Made by a program: the position numbers and the translations under genes. A stretch of DNA of 13,296 nucleotides, from NCBI GenBank assembly GCA_015904045.1, contig JABMDG010000003.1, positions 29,330-42,625 of the forward strand, in the 5' to 3' direction. Positions 1 to 7,111 of the stretch are shown piece after piece; within the stretch, counting starts at the first letter, position 1, and every line of letters begins with the position of its first letter. Source of the DNA: Nitrospira sp. Its GTDB lineage: Bacteria; Nitrospirota; Nitrospiria; Nitrospirales; Nitrospiraceae. The notes below the pieces were generated by a model. The model made no database searches. It was not told the origin of the DNA and worked only from the letters and a program-made list of their open reading frames with translations.

Positions 1-2
1 AT

Positions 3-290
3 GTATTTATCGACGACTTGCAGAATCTACGAGTGATGGAGTTGGACCGTCCTTCCAAAAATGCTGTCAATTGTCCTTTTGCCTTCAAGTGGATGGCTGA
101 TTACGATTCAGAAGCGCCGAGGCTACTGCAAATTGTCGATGCGCATTCGCTGTTTTGTATACCGTGCCAAGAAATGTTGACCGATACTTCTCGATCTGTT
201 GTTACGGCTGTACCGGGAACGTATCCAAAAAAGTTTCAAGTTGCGAGTTGCGAGTCCTCAGAGTACCCGTGCTCACAATATGAGACGTGA
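3..290 (+). CDS. Possible 3' end of an unrecognised gene entering from the left edge
   Basis: The plus-strand frame is open from the left edge to a TGA at 288-290, about 95 codons. The first possible internal start is a TTG at 18, but the frame runs upstream of it, so this would be the C-terminal part of a longer protein. I recognise no family. The peptide is mixed and soluble-looking, with four cysteines in its last 40 or so residues, one pair as CIPC, and no membrane segment. GC is about 45% against roughly 60% in the neighbouring genes, so it may be acquired DNA or plain intergenic sequence with a chance open frame. It would converge on folC with a 75-nt gap. No competing minus-strand frame of note was seen here. 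Confidence that it is a real gene is low. Confidence 0.33.
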   Translation, partial: VFIDDLQNLRVMELDRPSKNAVNCPFAFKWMADYDSEAPRLLQIVDAHSLFCIPCQEMLTDTSRSVVTAVPGTYPKKFQVASCESSEYPCSQYET

Positions 291-365
291 CCCACGGGAC
301 TCCCAATTCCGCTCCCCGGCACAGCGGATCGGCAGTTGCAGCAAAAAAGTCAGGCATCATGCGGA
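291..365. other. Short intergenic gap between convergent frames
   Basis: These 75 nt lie between the possible plus-strand frame and the folC stop. On the folC strand a run of six T occurs just after the stop (complement of 344-349). I find no good stem directly before it, so no terminator is called. A weak 5-bp inverted repeat (CCGCT/AGCGG) lies farther downstream for folC. Confidence 0.4.
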
Positions 366-1661
366 CTACCCCCGAATTAAGGACAGCCCACAGCCGCGCA
401 CCGCCGCCTTGATATCACCCACCAGCATGAGCGACCCGGTCACACAGACAAGATCCTGTGCCGACGCTCGTTGTCTCGCCGTCCGAAGTGCGTCGACGGG
501 CTGCGGCGCATCAACGATCGGCTTCGGCCAGTCCGCCAGAGCCAGACGAAGATCTTGGACCGTGGCAGATCGGCTCAGGGCCGCTTGAGTGAGTACGACC
601 TCGGAGATAAACGGCAACAGCGGCGCAATAAATTCCTGATGGTCTTTATCCCGCATCATACCCCACACCAGAATAATACGGGCTTCCGGATGGCGCAGAA
701 GAAACCCCTCCAGGTAGCGACCTAATACGACGGCAGCAGCAGGATTATGGGCCCCATCCAGAAGCACACTCGGAGCTTCATCAATCAATTCCAGCCGCCC
801 TTCCCACGTAACAGATTGCAGCCCTGTTCGCACCGCGGACTCATCGACCCGTGCTCCGACTTCGCCGGAAGCTTCGAGCAATGCAAGCGCGCAGGCGGCG
901 TTATCCAGCTGATGCCGTCCGGAAAGAGCGCATCGAAGCCTTTCAAACACCCGTGTCCGCCCCCGATACGTAAAGCACGCAGGCTCATCGCCTTCGACGG
1001 TAAACTCCTCTCCCAATGCCCACAGCGGAGCCGCGCGCTCCGCCGCGATATGGCGTATCACGACACCGGCCTCCGGCCCCATTCTCCCGATTACGACAGG
1101 TACAGCAGGTTTGATGATGCCCGCCTTCTCAAAAGCGATCGCCGTTTCAGTCCGTCCCAAATACTCCTGATGTTCCAACGCGATCGTGGTAATTGCGCAG
1201 GCGATCGGCTCAACGACGTTGGTGGCATCGAATCGCCCGCCCAACCCAACCTCCAACACCGCAATATCGACCTGCGATTCCACAAAGTATCGCAACGCCA
1301 TAGCGGTCGTCACTTCAAAAAATGTCGGAGTCAACCCCGGCGGTATCGCCGTACGCACCAAATCGACTAGACCAGCCAGGCGATCGTCCGGAATCATCTC
1401 CCCGTTCACTCTGATGCGTTCACGAAACTCCACCAGATGCGGAGAGGTATAGAGCCCCACACGCATGCCGGAGGCCTGGAGTATGGCTGCAGCCATGGCG
1501 GCAGTCGACCCTTTGCCGTTGGTGCCCCCGATATGCAGGATACGCAGCGCACGTTCCGGACGGCCGAGCGCATGGAGCAACGCCCTCATCGACTCCAGGC
1601 CAAGTTTGATCCCATGCTTCTGAAGACCGTAGAGATACTCAATGGCGGCGGGATAGGTCAT
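366..1661 (-). CDS. folC: Bifunctional folylpolyglutamate synthase / dihydrofolate synthase
   Basis: This cytoplasmic Mur-ligase-family enzyme adds glutamate to dihydropteroate and to reduced folates using ATP. From the chosen ATG it has 431 residues, normal for FolC. The P-loop GTNGKGS is at about residues 46-52, followed by TSPHL at 72-76, then ALEHQEYLG and EKAGIIKP in the central ATPase domain. The C-terminal Mur-ligase motif DGAHNP is also present. The frame stays open to an upstream ATG at 1742, but that would overlap accD by 56 nt and adds residues the family lacks. The ATG at 1661 starts right before the conserved YLYGLQKHGIKLGLE region and lies 25 nt after the accD stop. No strong ribosome-binding site is visible. 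It is probably co-transcribed with accD, an accD-folC order that is common in bacteria. Confidence 0.93.
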   Translation of the reverse strand: MTYPAAIEYLYGLQKHGIKLGLESMRALLHALGRPERALRILHIGGTNGKGSTAAMAAAILQASGMRVGLYTSPHLVEFRERIRVNGEMIPDDRLAGLVDLVRTAIPPGLTPTFFEVTTAMALRYFVESQVDIAVLEVGLGGRFDATNVVEPIACAITTIALEHQEYLGRTETAIAFEKAGIIKPAVPVVIGRMGPEAGVVIRHIAAERAAPLWALGEEFTVEGDEPACFTYRGRTRVFERLRCALSGRHQLDNAACALALLEASGEVGARVDESAVRTGLQSVTWEGRLELIDEAPSVLLDGAHNPAAAVVLGRYLEGFLLRHPEARIILVWGMMRDKDHQEFIAPLLPFISEVVLTQAALSRSATVQDLRLALADWPKPIVDAPQPVDALRTARQRASAQDLVCVTGSLMLVGDIKAAVRGCGLSLIRG

Positions 1662-1686
1662 CCACAAACCGGGAGGATCGTGAAGA

Positions 1687-2523
1687 CTAAAAATGACCGA
1701 CGAGGGTGCTGACCGTTTCTTTGAGCTGCTTGCGTTCGACAATCATGTCGATCATGCCATGCTCCAGAAGAAACTCAGCCCGCTGGAACTGATCCGGCAA
1801 CTGCTGCTTGATCGTCTGTTCAATGACGCGGGGACCGGCGAATCCGATCAGCGCCTTCGGTTCCGCAATAATGACGTCTCCCAACATTGCCACACTGGCC
1901 GTGACCCCGCCGAACGTGGGATCAGCCAAGATCGAAATGAAGGGTAACTTGGCCTCACCCAGTTTGGCCACCGACGTCGAGGTCTTGGCCATCTGCATCA
2001 GGGAGAGGATGCCTTCTTGCATGCGCGCACCGCCCGAGGCTGTCACCAAGATAACCGGCCGTTTCAGCTCCAGCGCCCGGTCGATGGCGCGACACAGCTT
2101 TTCTCCGACGACCGAGCCCATGCTACCACCCATAAAGCTGAAATCGAAGATGCACAACACGACCCAGTTCCCATTGATCATGCCTTCGCCGATCACCAGT
2201 GCATCTTTGCGGCCTGTTTTTTCCTGTTGAGCCTTCACACGCTCTCGATAGGGCTTGGTGTCATGAAACGTCAAGGGGTCTTGGGCCTCCAGATCGCTAT
2301 CCCATTCCTTGAAGGTGCCTAAATCGACGAGCAGCCCGATCCGTTCCATGACGGAAATGGGAAAATGATAGTCGCACTTCGGACAGACCTTGTTGTTACG
2401 ATCGACCTCCTTGCGGTAGACGATTTCCCGACAGTGATTGCACTTGAGCCACATCCCCTCACTGCCTTTGGATCGCGGAGACACCGCCAGCTCAGAGGTC
2501 TTTTCCTTTTTGAACCAGGCCAT
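1687..2523 (-). CDS. accD: Acetyl-CoA carboxylase carboxyltransferase subunit beta
   Basis: AccD is the beta subunit of the carboxyltransferase half of acetyl-CoA carboxylase. With AccA (not in this window) it moves the carboxyl group from biotin-BCCP to acetyl-CoA, giving malonyl-CoA for fatty-acid synthesis. The protein has 278 residues, slightly shorter than E. coli AccD. The N-terminal zinc ribbon is intact with Cys28, Cys31, Cys47 and Cys50. The crotonase-like carboxyltransferase core follows, with the glycine-rich SGGARMQEG and the stretch FGGVTASVA. The start at 2523 gives the typical MAWFKK beginning and has GAGGG (complement of 2532-2536) 8 nt upstream. The longer in-frame start at 2592 adds 23 atypical residues and is rejected. 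It is followed by folC after 25 nt. Confidence 0.96.
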   Translation of the reverse strand: MAWFKKEKTSELAVSPRSKGSEGMWLKCNHCREIVYRKEVDRNNKVCPKCDYHFPISVMERIGLLVDLGTFKEWDSDLEAQDPLTFHDTKPYRERVKAQQEKTGRKDALVIGEGMINGNWVVLCIFDFSFMGGSMGSVVGEKLCRAIDRALELKRPVILVTASGGARMQEGILSLMQMAKTSTSVAKLGEAKLPFISILADPTFGGVTASVAMLGDVIIAEPKALIGFAGPRVIEQTIKQQLPDQFQRAEFLLEHGMIDMIVERKQLKETVSTLVGHF

Positions 2524-2582
2524 AATCGTATCCCTCGTTCGGATTTTAGTACGGCCGCAGGAAGGCCCGTTAATACCTGCGC

Positions 2583-2591
2583 AGAATAGCA
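2583..2591 (-). promoter_or_regulatory. Candidate extended -10 promoter element upstream of accD
   Basis: In the 122-nt gap between the transporter gene and accD, the minus strand reads TGC TATTCT, matching an extended -10 (TGnTATnnT). No good -35 is found at 16-18 nt. The gap also holds a perfect 8-bp palindrome, GCACGTGC, at 2608-2615, and a bulged GC stem (about 2551-2570) with no T-run after it. The promoter call is tentative. Confidence 0.25.
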
Positions 2592-2645
2592 CAGCATTCC
2601 CCGCGACGCACGTGCAAAACCTCTAACCTGAACGGAACGTTCTGC

Positions 2646-3353
2646 TCACTCACCCGTGGATGCGAATACCAGCTTCACCAACATCCATACGCCCACCCCT
2701 ACGCTGGCAGCACCGGCAAATCCTTGGAGTCCAAGGAATAAGGGACGGCTAAACGAAAGGGAACAGATCAGCGGGAGACTGATCGCTAGACCAATCGCCA
2801 TCATGCCCGCAATCGACCCCACGCCGAATACAGCGATGGACAGGAGCCCTGGACCCAACTCCTGAGTCGTGGCAAGAATGATGAGCATCAACGCCGCCGA
2901 TCCGGCCAGTCCATGCGCCATACCGATACAGAGAGGACGAACCGAGTCGGTCAGCCAGTGCCGATGGCGATGATCGTCCTGTCGTTGATGACTGTGTAGA
3001 TGGACATGGACATCGCCATCGTGATGATGGCGATGCATGTGCCAGCGCTCACGGCACAGCTTCACAGCGAGGCTTCCTCCCAGCACGATCAGCAGCACTC
3101 CAACTCCGGACTCGGCAATGAGTTCAAACTGCGGTGGGATGTGAATTCCTAAGGCTAATACGACTGATCCGACGATCAGCAACGTCAGCGTATGGCCGAC
3201 TCCCCACCATAATCCAACCGCACTGGACGCCCGAAGGGACGGACGCTGGGCCAGAACTGTCGAAACTGCGGCAAGATGATCGGCATCGAGCGCATGCCTG
3301 ATCCCAAGCAAAAAACCGAAGCCTAACACTGCCGAATATGATGGGTCGCTCAT
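2646..3353 (-). CDS. NicO/UreH-type nickel/cobalt transporter with His-rich loop
   Basis: This is a 235-residue inner-membrane protein with about six hydrophobic segments, near residues 7-33, 43-70, 78-100, 138-164, 167-200 and 204-230. In the first segment HALDADH (20-26) matches the HX4DH metal signature of NiCoT and NicO/UreH transporters. A second short motif, GVGHTLT, follows in segment 2. Between segments 3 and 4 a hydrophilic loop (about 101-133) has 12 histidines plus several Asp, as in RcnA/UreH proteins. Family knowledge suggests Ni2+ or Co2+ movement, often tied to urease or hydrogenase maturation; uptake versus export cannot be decided from sequence. The ATG at 3353 has no clear ribosome-binding site. 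It lies 116 nt after moaA and 122 nt before accD, so it may have its own promoter. No nickel enzyme gene is nearby. Confidence 0.85.
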   Translation of the reverse strand: MSDPSYSAVLGFGFLLGIRHALDADHLAAVSTVLAQRPSLRASSAVGLWWGVGHTLTLLIVGSVVLALGIHIPPQFELIAESGVGVLLIVLGGSLAVKLCRERWHMHRHHHDGDVHVHLHSHQRQDDHRHRHWLTDSVRPLCIGMAHGLAGSAALMLIILATTQELGPGLLSIAVFGVGSIAGMMAIGLAISLPLICSLSFSRPLFLGLQGFAGAASVGVGVWMLVKLVFASTGE

Positions 3354-3469
3354 ACTATTGCATGATAAAGTGCATGTGACTATTGAAGTGGCGCGCTACG
3401 TGACACAATCCCGTGCTTGACTCAACACTCTCTTGAACCGAACCAGTTGACGTCATCTGAATCGTGCGG

Positions 3470-4474
3470 TCATCCTCCTCGCGCATGCATTTCAAGATGC
3501 GGATCTTCTCGCAGCCGTTCAATATCGATCAATCCACCAGCTCGAAGCCCGGTCTTTTCTAATGCCTTCCGTTCTTCCGCGCCACGATCCCGGCGGGCAA
3601 TCCAACCGGACCGAATCATTTCTCTCATATACTCAGGACTTGCGCCCATGCGAAGCGGCTTGCGCAAATCCGTCCCCGATGCCGCATAGAGGCACAAATA
3701 CCACAACCCATCGGCCGTGACACGGCTGCGGTCGCATTGCGCGCAAAACGGCGTCGTCGTTGAGGGAATAATTCCAAAGCTCGTACCATCCGGCAAGAGA
3801 AACCGCTGTGCCGGTGCGGATCCTCGTTCCGGCACAGGCGTGATTGCGCCATACTGCCGACTCAGTTCCGCAAGAATCGTTTCACGAGAGAGCACTTTGT
3901 CCATGGCCCATTCGTTGGCCCCGCCTACATCCATATACTCAATGAAGCGCATCTCGGCCTGATAATGCCTGGCAAACTCAATCAACGCAACCAATTCATC
4001 GTCGTTGAATCCACGTATCGCAACCGTATCCAGCTTGAGTTCGGCAAATCCGGCTTTTCCGACCGATTCAATCCCTTCGATCACCCTGGCAAACTCATCC
4101 CGTGCGGTCAACCGGCGGAACCGTTCCGGCCTGAGGGTATCGAGACTGACCGTCACCCGATGGAGTCCGGCATCGTAGAGTTCCTGTGCTTGATCAGCCA
4201 ACAACACACCGTTCGTCGTCAGCGCAATCTCGCTAATCCGTTTATCATGCAGAAGCAGTCTGACCAACCGCGAGACATCCCGACGCAATAACGGCTCACC
4301 GCCGGTCAGCCTAATTTTATTCACACCCAAGTCTGCGAAATAGCCGGCGAGCGTCGCCATTTCTTCAAAACTGAGAATGTCCTCACGCGGCAGCCACACA
4401 TAATCTGTCTCCGGCATACAGTATCGACAGCGCAGATTGCAGCGATCCGTCACGGACAGCCGCAGACTCTTCAA
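3470..4474 (-). CDS. moaA: GTP 3',8-cyclase MoaA (start region damaged or unusual)
   Basis: MoaA is a radical-SAM enzyme that rearranges GTP to 3',8-cyclo-GTP, the first step of molybdenum-cofactor synthesis. From the TTG at 4474 it has 334 residues. The SAM-cluster cysteines are Cys12, Cys16 and Cys19 (CX3CX2C). LTGGEPLLR at 56-64 is the SAM-binding GGEP motif. The second cluster has Cys244, Cys247 and Cys261 (CX2CX13C), and the typical Gly-Gly tail is 333-334. The start is odd. Homology to the usual MoaA N-terminus (D-x-YGRP) continues in frame upstream of this TTG to about 4498, and the frame then meets a TGA at 4517-4519 with no ATG or GTG in between; a CTG lies at 4489. This 5' part overlaps the end of the preceding IPT gene in another frame. 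Function is sure; the true start is not. Confidence 0.92.
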   Translation of the reverse strand: MKSLRLSVTDRCNLRCRYCMPETDYVWLPREDILSFEEMATLAGYFADLGVNKIRLTGGEPLLRRDVSRLVRLLLHDKRISEIALTTNGVLLADQAQELYDAGLHRVTVSLDTLRPERFRRLTARDEFARVIEGIESVGKAGFAELKLDTVAIRGFNDDELVALIEFARHYQAEMRFIEYMDVGGANEWAMDKVLSRETILAELSRQYGAITPVPERGSAPAQRFLLPDGTSFGIIPSTTTPFCAQCDRSRVTADGLWYLCLYAASGTDLRKPLRMGASPEYMREMIRSGWIARRDRGAEERKALEKTGLRAGGLIDIERLREDPHLEMHARGG

Positions 4475-5267
4475 CGGCCGCCCATACAGATCTGTCGTCT
4501 TTCCACAGCGCGACCGTCATCCGCTGGTCTCCGATGAACACGGCGTCGGTCTGACCTCTGGTTGAGCCGAATTCCTGTCCGAACAGGACCACTTTCGTCC
4601 CCACCGGTCCGCTGATCGGATCGACTCGGACCGACGGGATCAACGCAAGTGAAACGGCGTTGCTTTTCACATATTCCACGGGCCCGCAACAGGAGCCGTC
4701 CGGCAACGGATCGAAAGAAGCCAGCCGTACGATGACTTCGCCCGCCTGCGCGTTGGCCGGAACTTCGACTTCAATCTGATCGTCTTTCCATCGTTTGGGA
4801 CGGGTGACGATCCCACCGATCACCACATCGTTGACCCCGAACATCGAGTTCGGATCTCGACCACCGGCCGTTATGCCAAAATTTCTTCCCGTAATGCGAA
4901 GGACCCCGCCGCGCTCAGCCGCCGCCGGTGTCAGGGCGTCGATCTGTGGTTTCACAATCGTCACAGAACCGGCCTGCATCTTCTTTTTGCCCACGACGAT
5001 TTCCACCGGCCCGGTCGTGGCCTTGGAAGGAACTTTAATCTCGATCAGATCCGCATCCCACCGCTGAATCAGTGCAGGAACTCCGCTTACTGTCACTTTG
5101 TTGGTCTGGACTGACTGGAATTTTCCGAATCCGGATCCGCTCAACGCAAGTGTCGCCCCAGGGGGGACAGCCTGTGACGACAACTCAACCGTCGACACTC
5201 CCGCGTGGGCACTCACCATACCGCCGAAGAGGACCGCTGCCATTACCCCTAGGCGAACCATCATCAT
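4383..5267 (-). CDS. Secreted IPT/TIG-repeat protein, apparently truncated at its 3' end
   Basis: The predicted protein has 294 residues, with a signal peptide at about 1-22 (hydrophobic core, then SAHA before Gly23). Three IPT/TIG immunoglobulin-like repeats follow. Each begins with a P-x-G-type turn and a G-x-x-F-G strand (about 30-48, 111-131, 215-234). Each first half ends in a W-x-D/K-D motif (70, 160, 255). Repeats 1 and 2 continue as I-E-I/V-x-V-P then a G-x-V strand, but repeat 3 stops fitting right after WKDD (258). The last 36 residues are moaA sequence read in another frame, so the gene looks cut short. AAAGGG (complement of 5272-5277) precedes three consecutive ATGs; the second (5264) has the better spacing. 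The promoter at 5348-5377 drives it. Its role is unknown, probably an extracytoplasmic binding or structural protein. Confidence 0.75.
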   Translation of the reverse strand: MMMVRLGVMAAVLFGGMVSAHAGVSTVELSSQAVPPGATLALSGSGFGKFQSVQTNKVTVSGVPALIQRWDADLIEIKVPSKATTGPVEIVVGKKKMQAGSVTIVKPQIDALTPAAAERGGVLRITGRNFGITAGGRDPNSMFGVNDVVIGGIVTRPKRWKDDQIEVEVPANAQAGEVIVRLASFDPLPDGSCCGPVEYVKSNAVSLALIPSVRVDPISGPVGTKVVLFGQEFGSTRGQTDAVFIGDQRMTVALWKDDRSVWAAVEESAAVRDGSLQSALSILYAGDRLCVAAA

Positions 5268-5347
5268 GATACCCTTTACATCTCTGCGTTCCCGCCAGAC
5301 AGGCGCGGAAGTGAGTCAATCGTATGGTCTCTGAACAGGCCGTTCGG

Positions 5348-5377
5348 ACTATAACAATCAGATTTTTCGAGAGTCAA
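5348..5377 (-). promoter_or_regulatory. Sigma70-type promoter for the IPT-moaA unit
   Basis: On the minus strand TTGACT (complement of 5372-5377) and TATAGT (complement of 5348-5353) are separated by 18 nt, each one mismatch from consensus. Transcription would start near 5341, giving a leader of about 74 nt before the ATG at 5267. It lies in the only sizeable gap after the recA-to-ridA block, so it probably opens a second transcription unit. Confidence 0.6.
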
Positions 5378-5448
5378 GGCGAGAGAGGCGCGACCTTGCC
5401 CTGAGTGGCCGACTCGTGACGTGCAGACGAAAGTTCGAAGGGTAGACG

Positions 5449-5907
5449 TTAGGCTACTTGCACGATCAGCTCGATTTCCACCGGCGCCCGGCGAGGAAGT
5501 TCGGCGGCGCCGACAGCCACGCGCGCGTGCCGGCCGGCCTCGCCGAAGATCTGCACGAAGAGATCCGATGCGCCGTTTAAGACCTGCGGCTGGTCGGTGA
5601 AGCCGGGCGCCGAGGCTATATGCCCGACCATCTTCACAATTCGTTTCACGCGATCCAACGAACCGACCTCGCCTTTCACGATCGCCAAGGCATTCAGCGC
5701 CGCCGTCTTCGCCGCTTGCACTCCTTGCTCGACGGACAGATCAGCTCCCAGTTTGCCGGTCATTATGAGCTGCCCATCGCGCGAGGGCAGGACACCCGAC
5801 AGGAAAAGCAGGTCGCCGCTTCGCACAACCGGCACATAATTCGCCACCGGCTTGGGCGCCGCCGGAAGCGCGATACCTAATTGTTCGATGATGGCTTCGT
5901 AAGACAT
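5449..5907 (-). CDS. RidA/YjgF/UK114-family protein
   Basis: A 152-residue single-domain protein of the Rid family. Classical RidA hydrolyses reactive enamine/imine intermediates of amino-acid metabolism in the cytoplasm; other subgroups have other or unknown roles. The family hallmarks are here: the early strand GDLLFLSG (31-38), LSVEQGVQAAKTAALNALA (57-75), and the C-terminal signature around Arg129 to Glu146 (R-V-A-V, then AELP, then VEIE). Arg129 sits where deaminase-active RidA proteins have their essential arginine. At 152 residues, with a long N-terminal helix, it is larger than the 125-130 residue RidA core and resembles the longer YjgF-like subgroup, so I do not assign ridA itself. 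It lies 42 nt downstream of deoB and is probably the last gene of that operon. The ATG at 5907 has only a weak AGG upstream. Confidence 0.88.
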   Translation of the reverse strand: MSYEAIIEQLGIALPAAPKPVANYVPVVRSGDLLFLSGVLPSRDGQLIMTGKLGADLSVEQGVQAAKTAALNALAIVKGEVGSLDRVKRIVKMVGHIASAPGFTDQPQVLNGASDLFVQIFGEAGRHARVAVGAAELPRRAPVEIELIVQVA

Positions 5908-5949
5908 CTCGTGACCTGAGCCGCCGATCTCCTCACCCTTCGTCCAGGC

Positions 5950-7104
5950 TCATCCCAGCCTGAGCGCGTCTCCAAAACTCTCTCCGACCGGCAATCGCTC
6001 TGCGCGAAGCGCTTCGACCACAGTCTGGCCTAGGTCGGCAGCGCTCGAGCGTGTGCCCAAATCGACCCCTTGCGCCAGATCCGGTCCGGTCACGAGGAGC
6101 GGAACATATTCCCGTGTCGCCAACTTATCTGGCTTGGTGAGATCGCGCCCATGATCGCCCGTCAGGATGACGAGATCCCCGGCGCGTAAGTTATCGATGA
6201 GCTCCGGTAACCGGCGGTCAAACTGTTGCAGTGCCGCCGCCGCTTGCTCGGGATGTTCTGGAAATAGATCCAGGCTGGCATACAACAGACCCCGCGGCAC
6301 CTTGTTCAACATCCTGAGAGTTTCATCGAAGGCGTCGAGGGCTGATCCCACGGGAAACGCACGCGTGAAACCTCGTCCGCTGAACAGATCGGCGACCTTC
6401 CCGATCCCCATCGTGATTTGACTGGATCGGTTGAGCACATCCAACATTGTCACGGCGGGCGGTTCCGCTACGAAATCCTTTCGTCCGGCATGGGCGCGGA
6501 GCGAAACCGGTTCTCCGGAGACAGGCTGCGCGACGATGCGGATGAACGCCTCTCCTTTTTTGGCCTCTCGCCAGGCGTCGCGGCATCGCTGGCGCAGAAG
6601 GGGAGCCGCCATCACGGAGTCATGCGCGGCGATATAACAGGTGATCCCGCCGTCAGTCCATAGAATCGGAGCGCCGCTCGACACATGCTCCGTTCCATAT
6701 TCACGCAGCATCGTCTCCATGGAGGCCATGCGTTGGCCGATGACTTTTCGTCCAAAGGTCTGCTCAATGACACTGACCACAGGCTCCGGAATGCCCGTCC
6801 GATACCCCGCCCGGTGAGGTGCCACGACTCCGTTCATTTCCCAATAACCGGACACAGAATCGTTGCCGCCCGATGTGAATGCAAGCCGGCCGAAACATCC
6901 CGTAAGTTGCGCCATCGGGCGCACGCCGGCGATGGGCGCCACATGTCCCAGCCCCAGCATTTCCAAATTGGGCAGATCCAAGCCGCCAACGGCATCGGCC
7001 AGATGCGCGAGGGAATGAACGTCCGCGTCACCGTACTCCGCCGCATCCGGCAACGGACCGGCGCCAAATCCATCGATGACGAACACGAATACACGATTGA
7101 TCAT
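5950..7104 (-). CDS. deoB: Phosphopentomutase-like protein with altered active site
   Basis: A 384-residue alkaline-phosphatase-superfamily protein that aligns along its length with DeoB, which interconverts (deoxy)ribose 1- and 5-phosphate. Metal ligands matching B. cereus Asp13, Asp286, His291, Asp327 and His328 are seen at Asp11, Asp279, His284, Asp317 and His318. The cap domain between them, and the RRLPEL and ATREYVPLL blocks, are recognisable. Several positions differ when aligned from memory. The phosphorylated Thr85 is Ser83. The metal ligand His339 is Ala329, in an ungapped 21-residue block. Arg193 is Gln193, and Asp156 falls on Gly153. It may still act on sugar phosphates, but standard mutase activity is uncertain. 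It starts 7 nt after the deoC stop; AAGGAGG (complement of 7119-7125), inside the deoC end, lies 14 nt upstream. Context with deoC supports a deoxynucleoside-sugar role. Confidence 0.82.
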   Translation of the reverse strand: MINRVFVFVIDGFGAGPLPDAAEYGDADVHSLAHLADAVGGLDLPNLEMLGLGHVAPIAGVRPMAQLTGCFGRLAFTSGGNDSVSGYWEMNGVVAPHRAGYRTGIPEPVVSVIEQTFGRKVIGQRMASMETMLREYGTEHVSSGAPILWTDGGITCYIAAHDSVMAAPLLRQRCRDAWREAKKGEAFIRIVAQPVSGEPVSLRAHAGRKDFVAEPPAVTMLDVLNRSSQITMGIGKVADLFSGRGFTRAFPVGSALDAFDETLRMLNKVPRGLLYASLDLFPEHPEQAAAALQQFDRRLPELIDNLRAGDLVILTGDHGRDLTKPDKLATREYVPLLVTGPDLAQGVDLGTRSSAADLGQTVVEALRAERLPVGESFGDALRLG

Positions 7105-7111
7105 GGGTGTG

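Noticed and set aside
300..365. Possible terminator after folC (T6 run)
   Set aside because: No stable GC-rich stem lies directly before the T-run; the only nearby inverted repeat is on the far side.
747..1370. Plus-strand open frame of 207 codons opposite folC
   Set aside because: It is the antisense of a conserved enzyme with intact motifs, its composition is shadow-like (rich in Arg, Pro, His and Ser), and it has no recognisable domain or ribosome-binding site.
2551..2570. Bulged inverted repeat (ACGGGCC/GGCCGT) upstream of accD as a terminator
   Set aside because: The stem is short and bulged and no T-run follows on the transcribed strand.
3354..3384. Direct repeats (ACTATTG twice, TGCAT twice) just upstream of the transporter gene
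   Set aside because: The repeats are short and do not match a known nickel-regulator operator such as the NikR box, so they are too weak to call a regulatory site.
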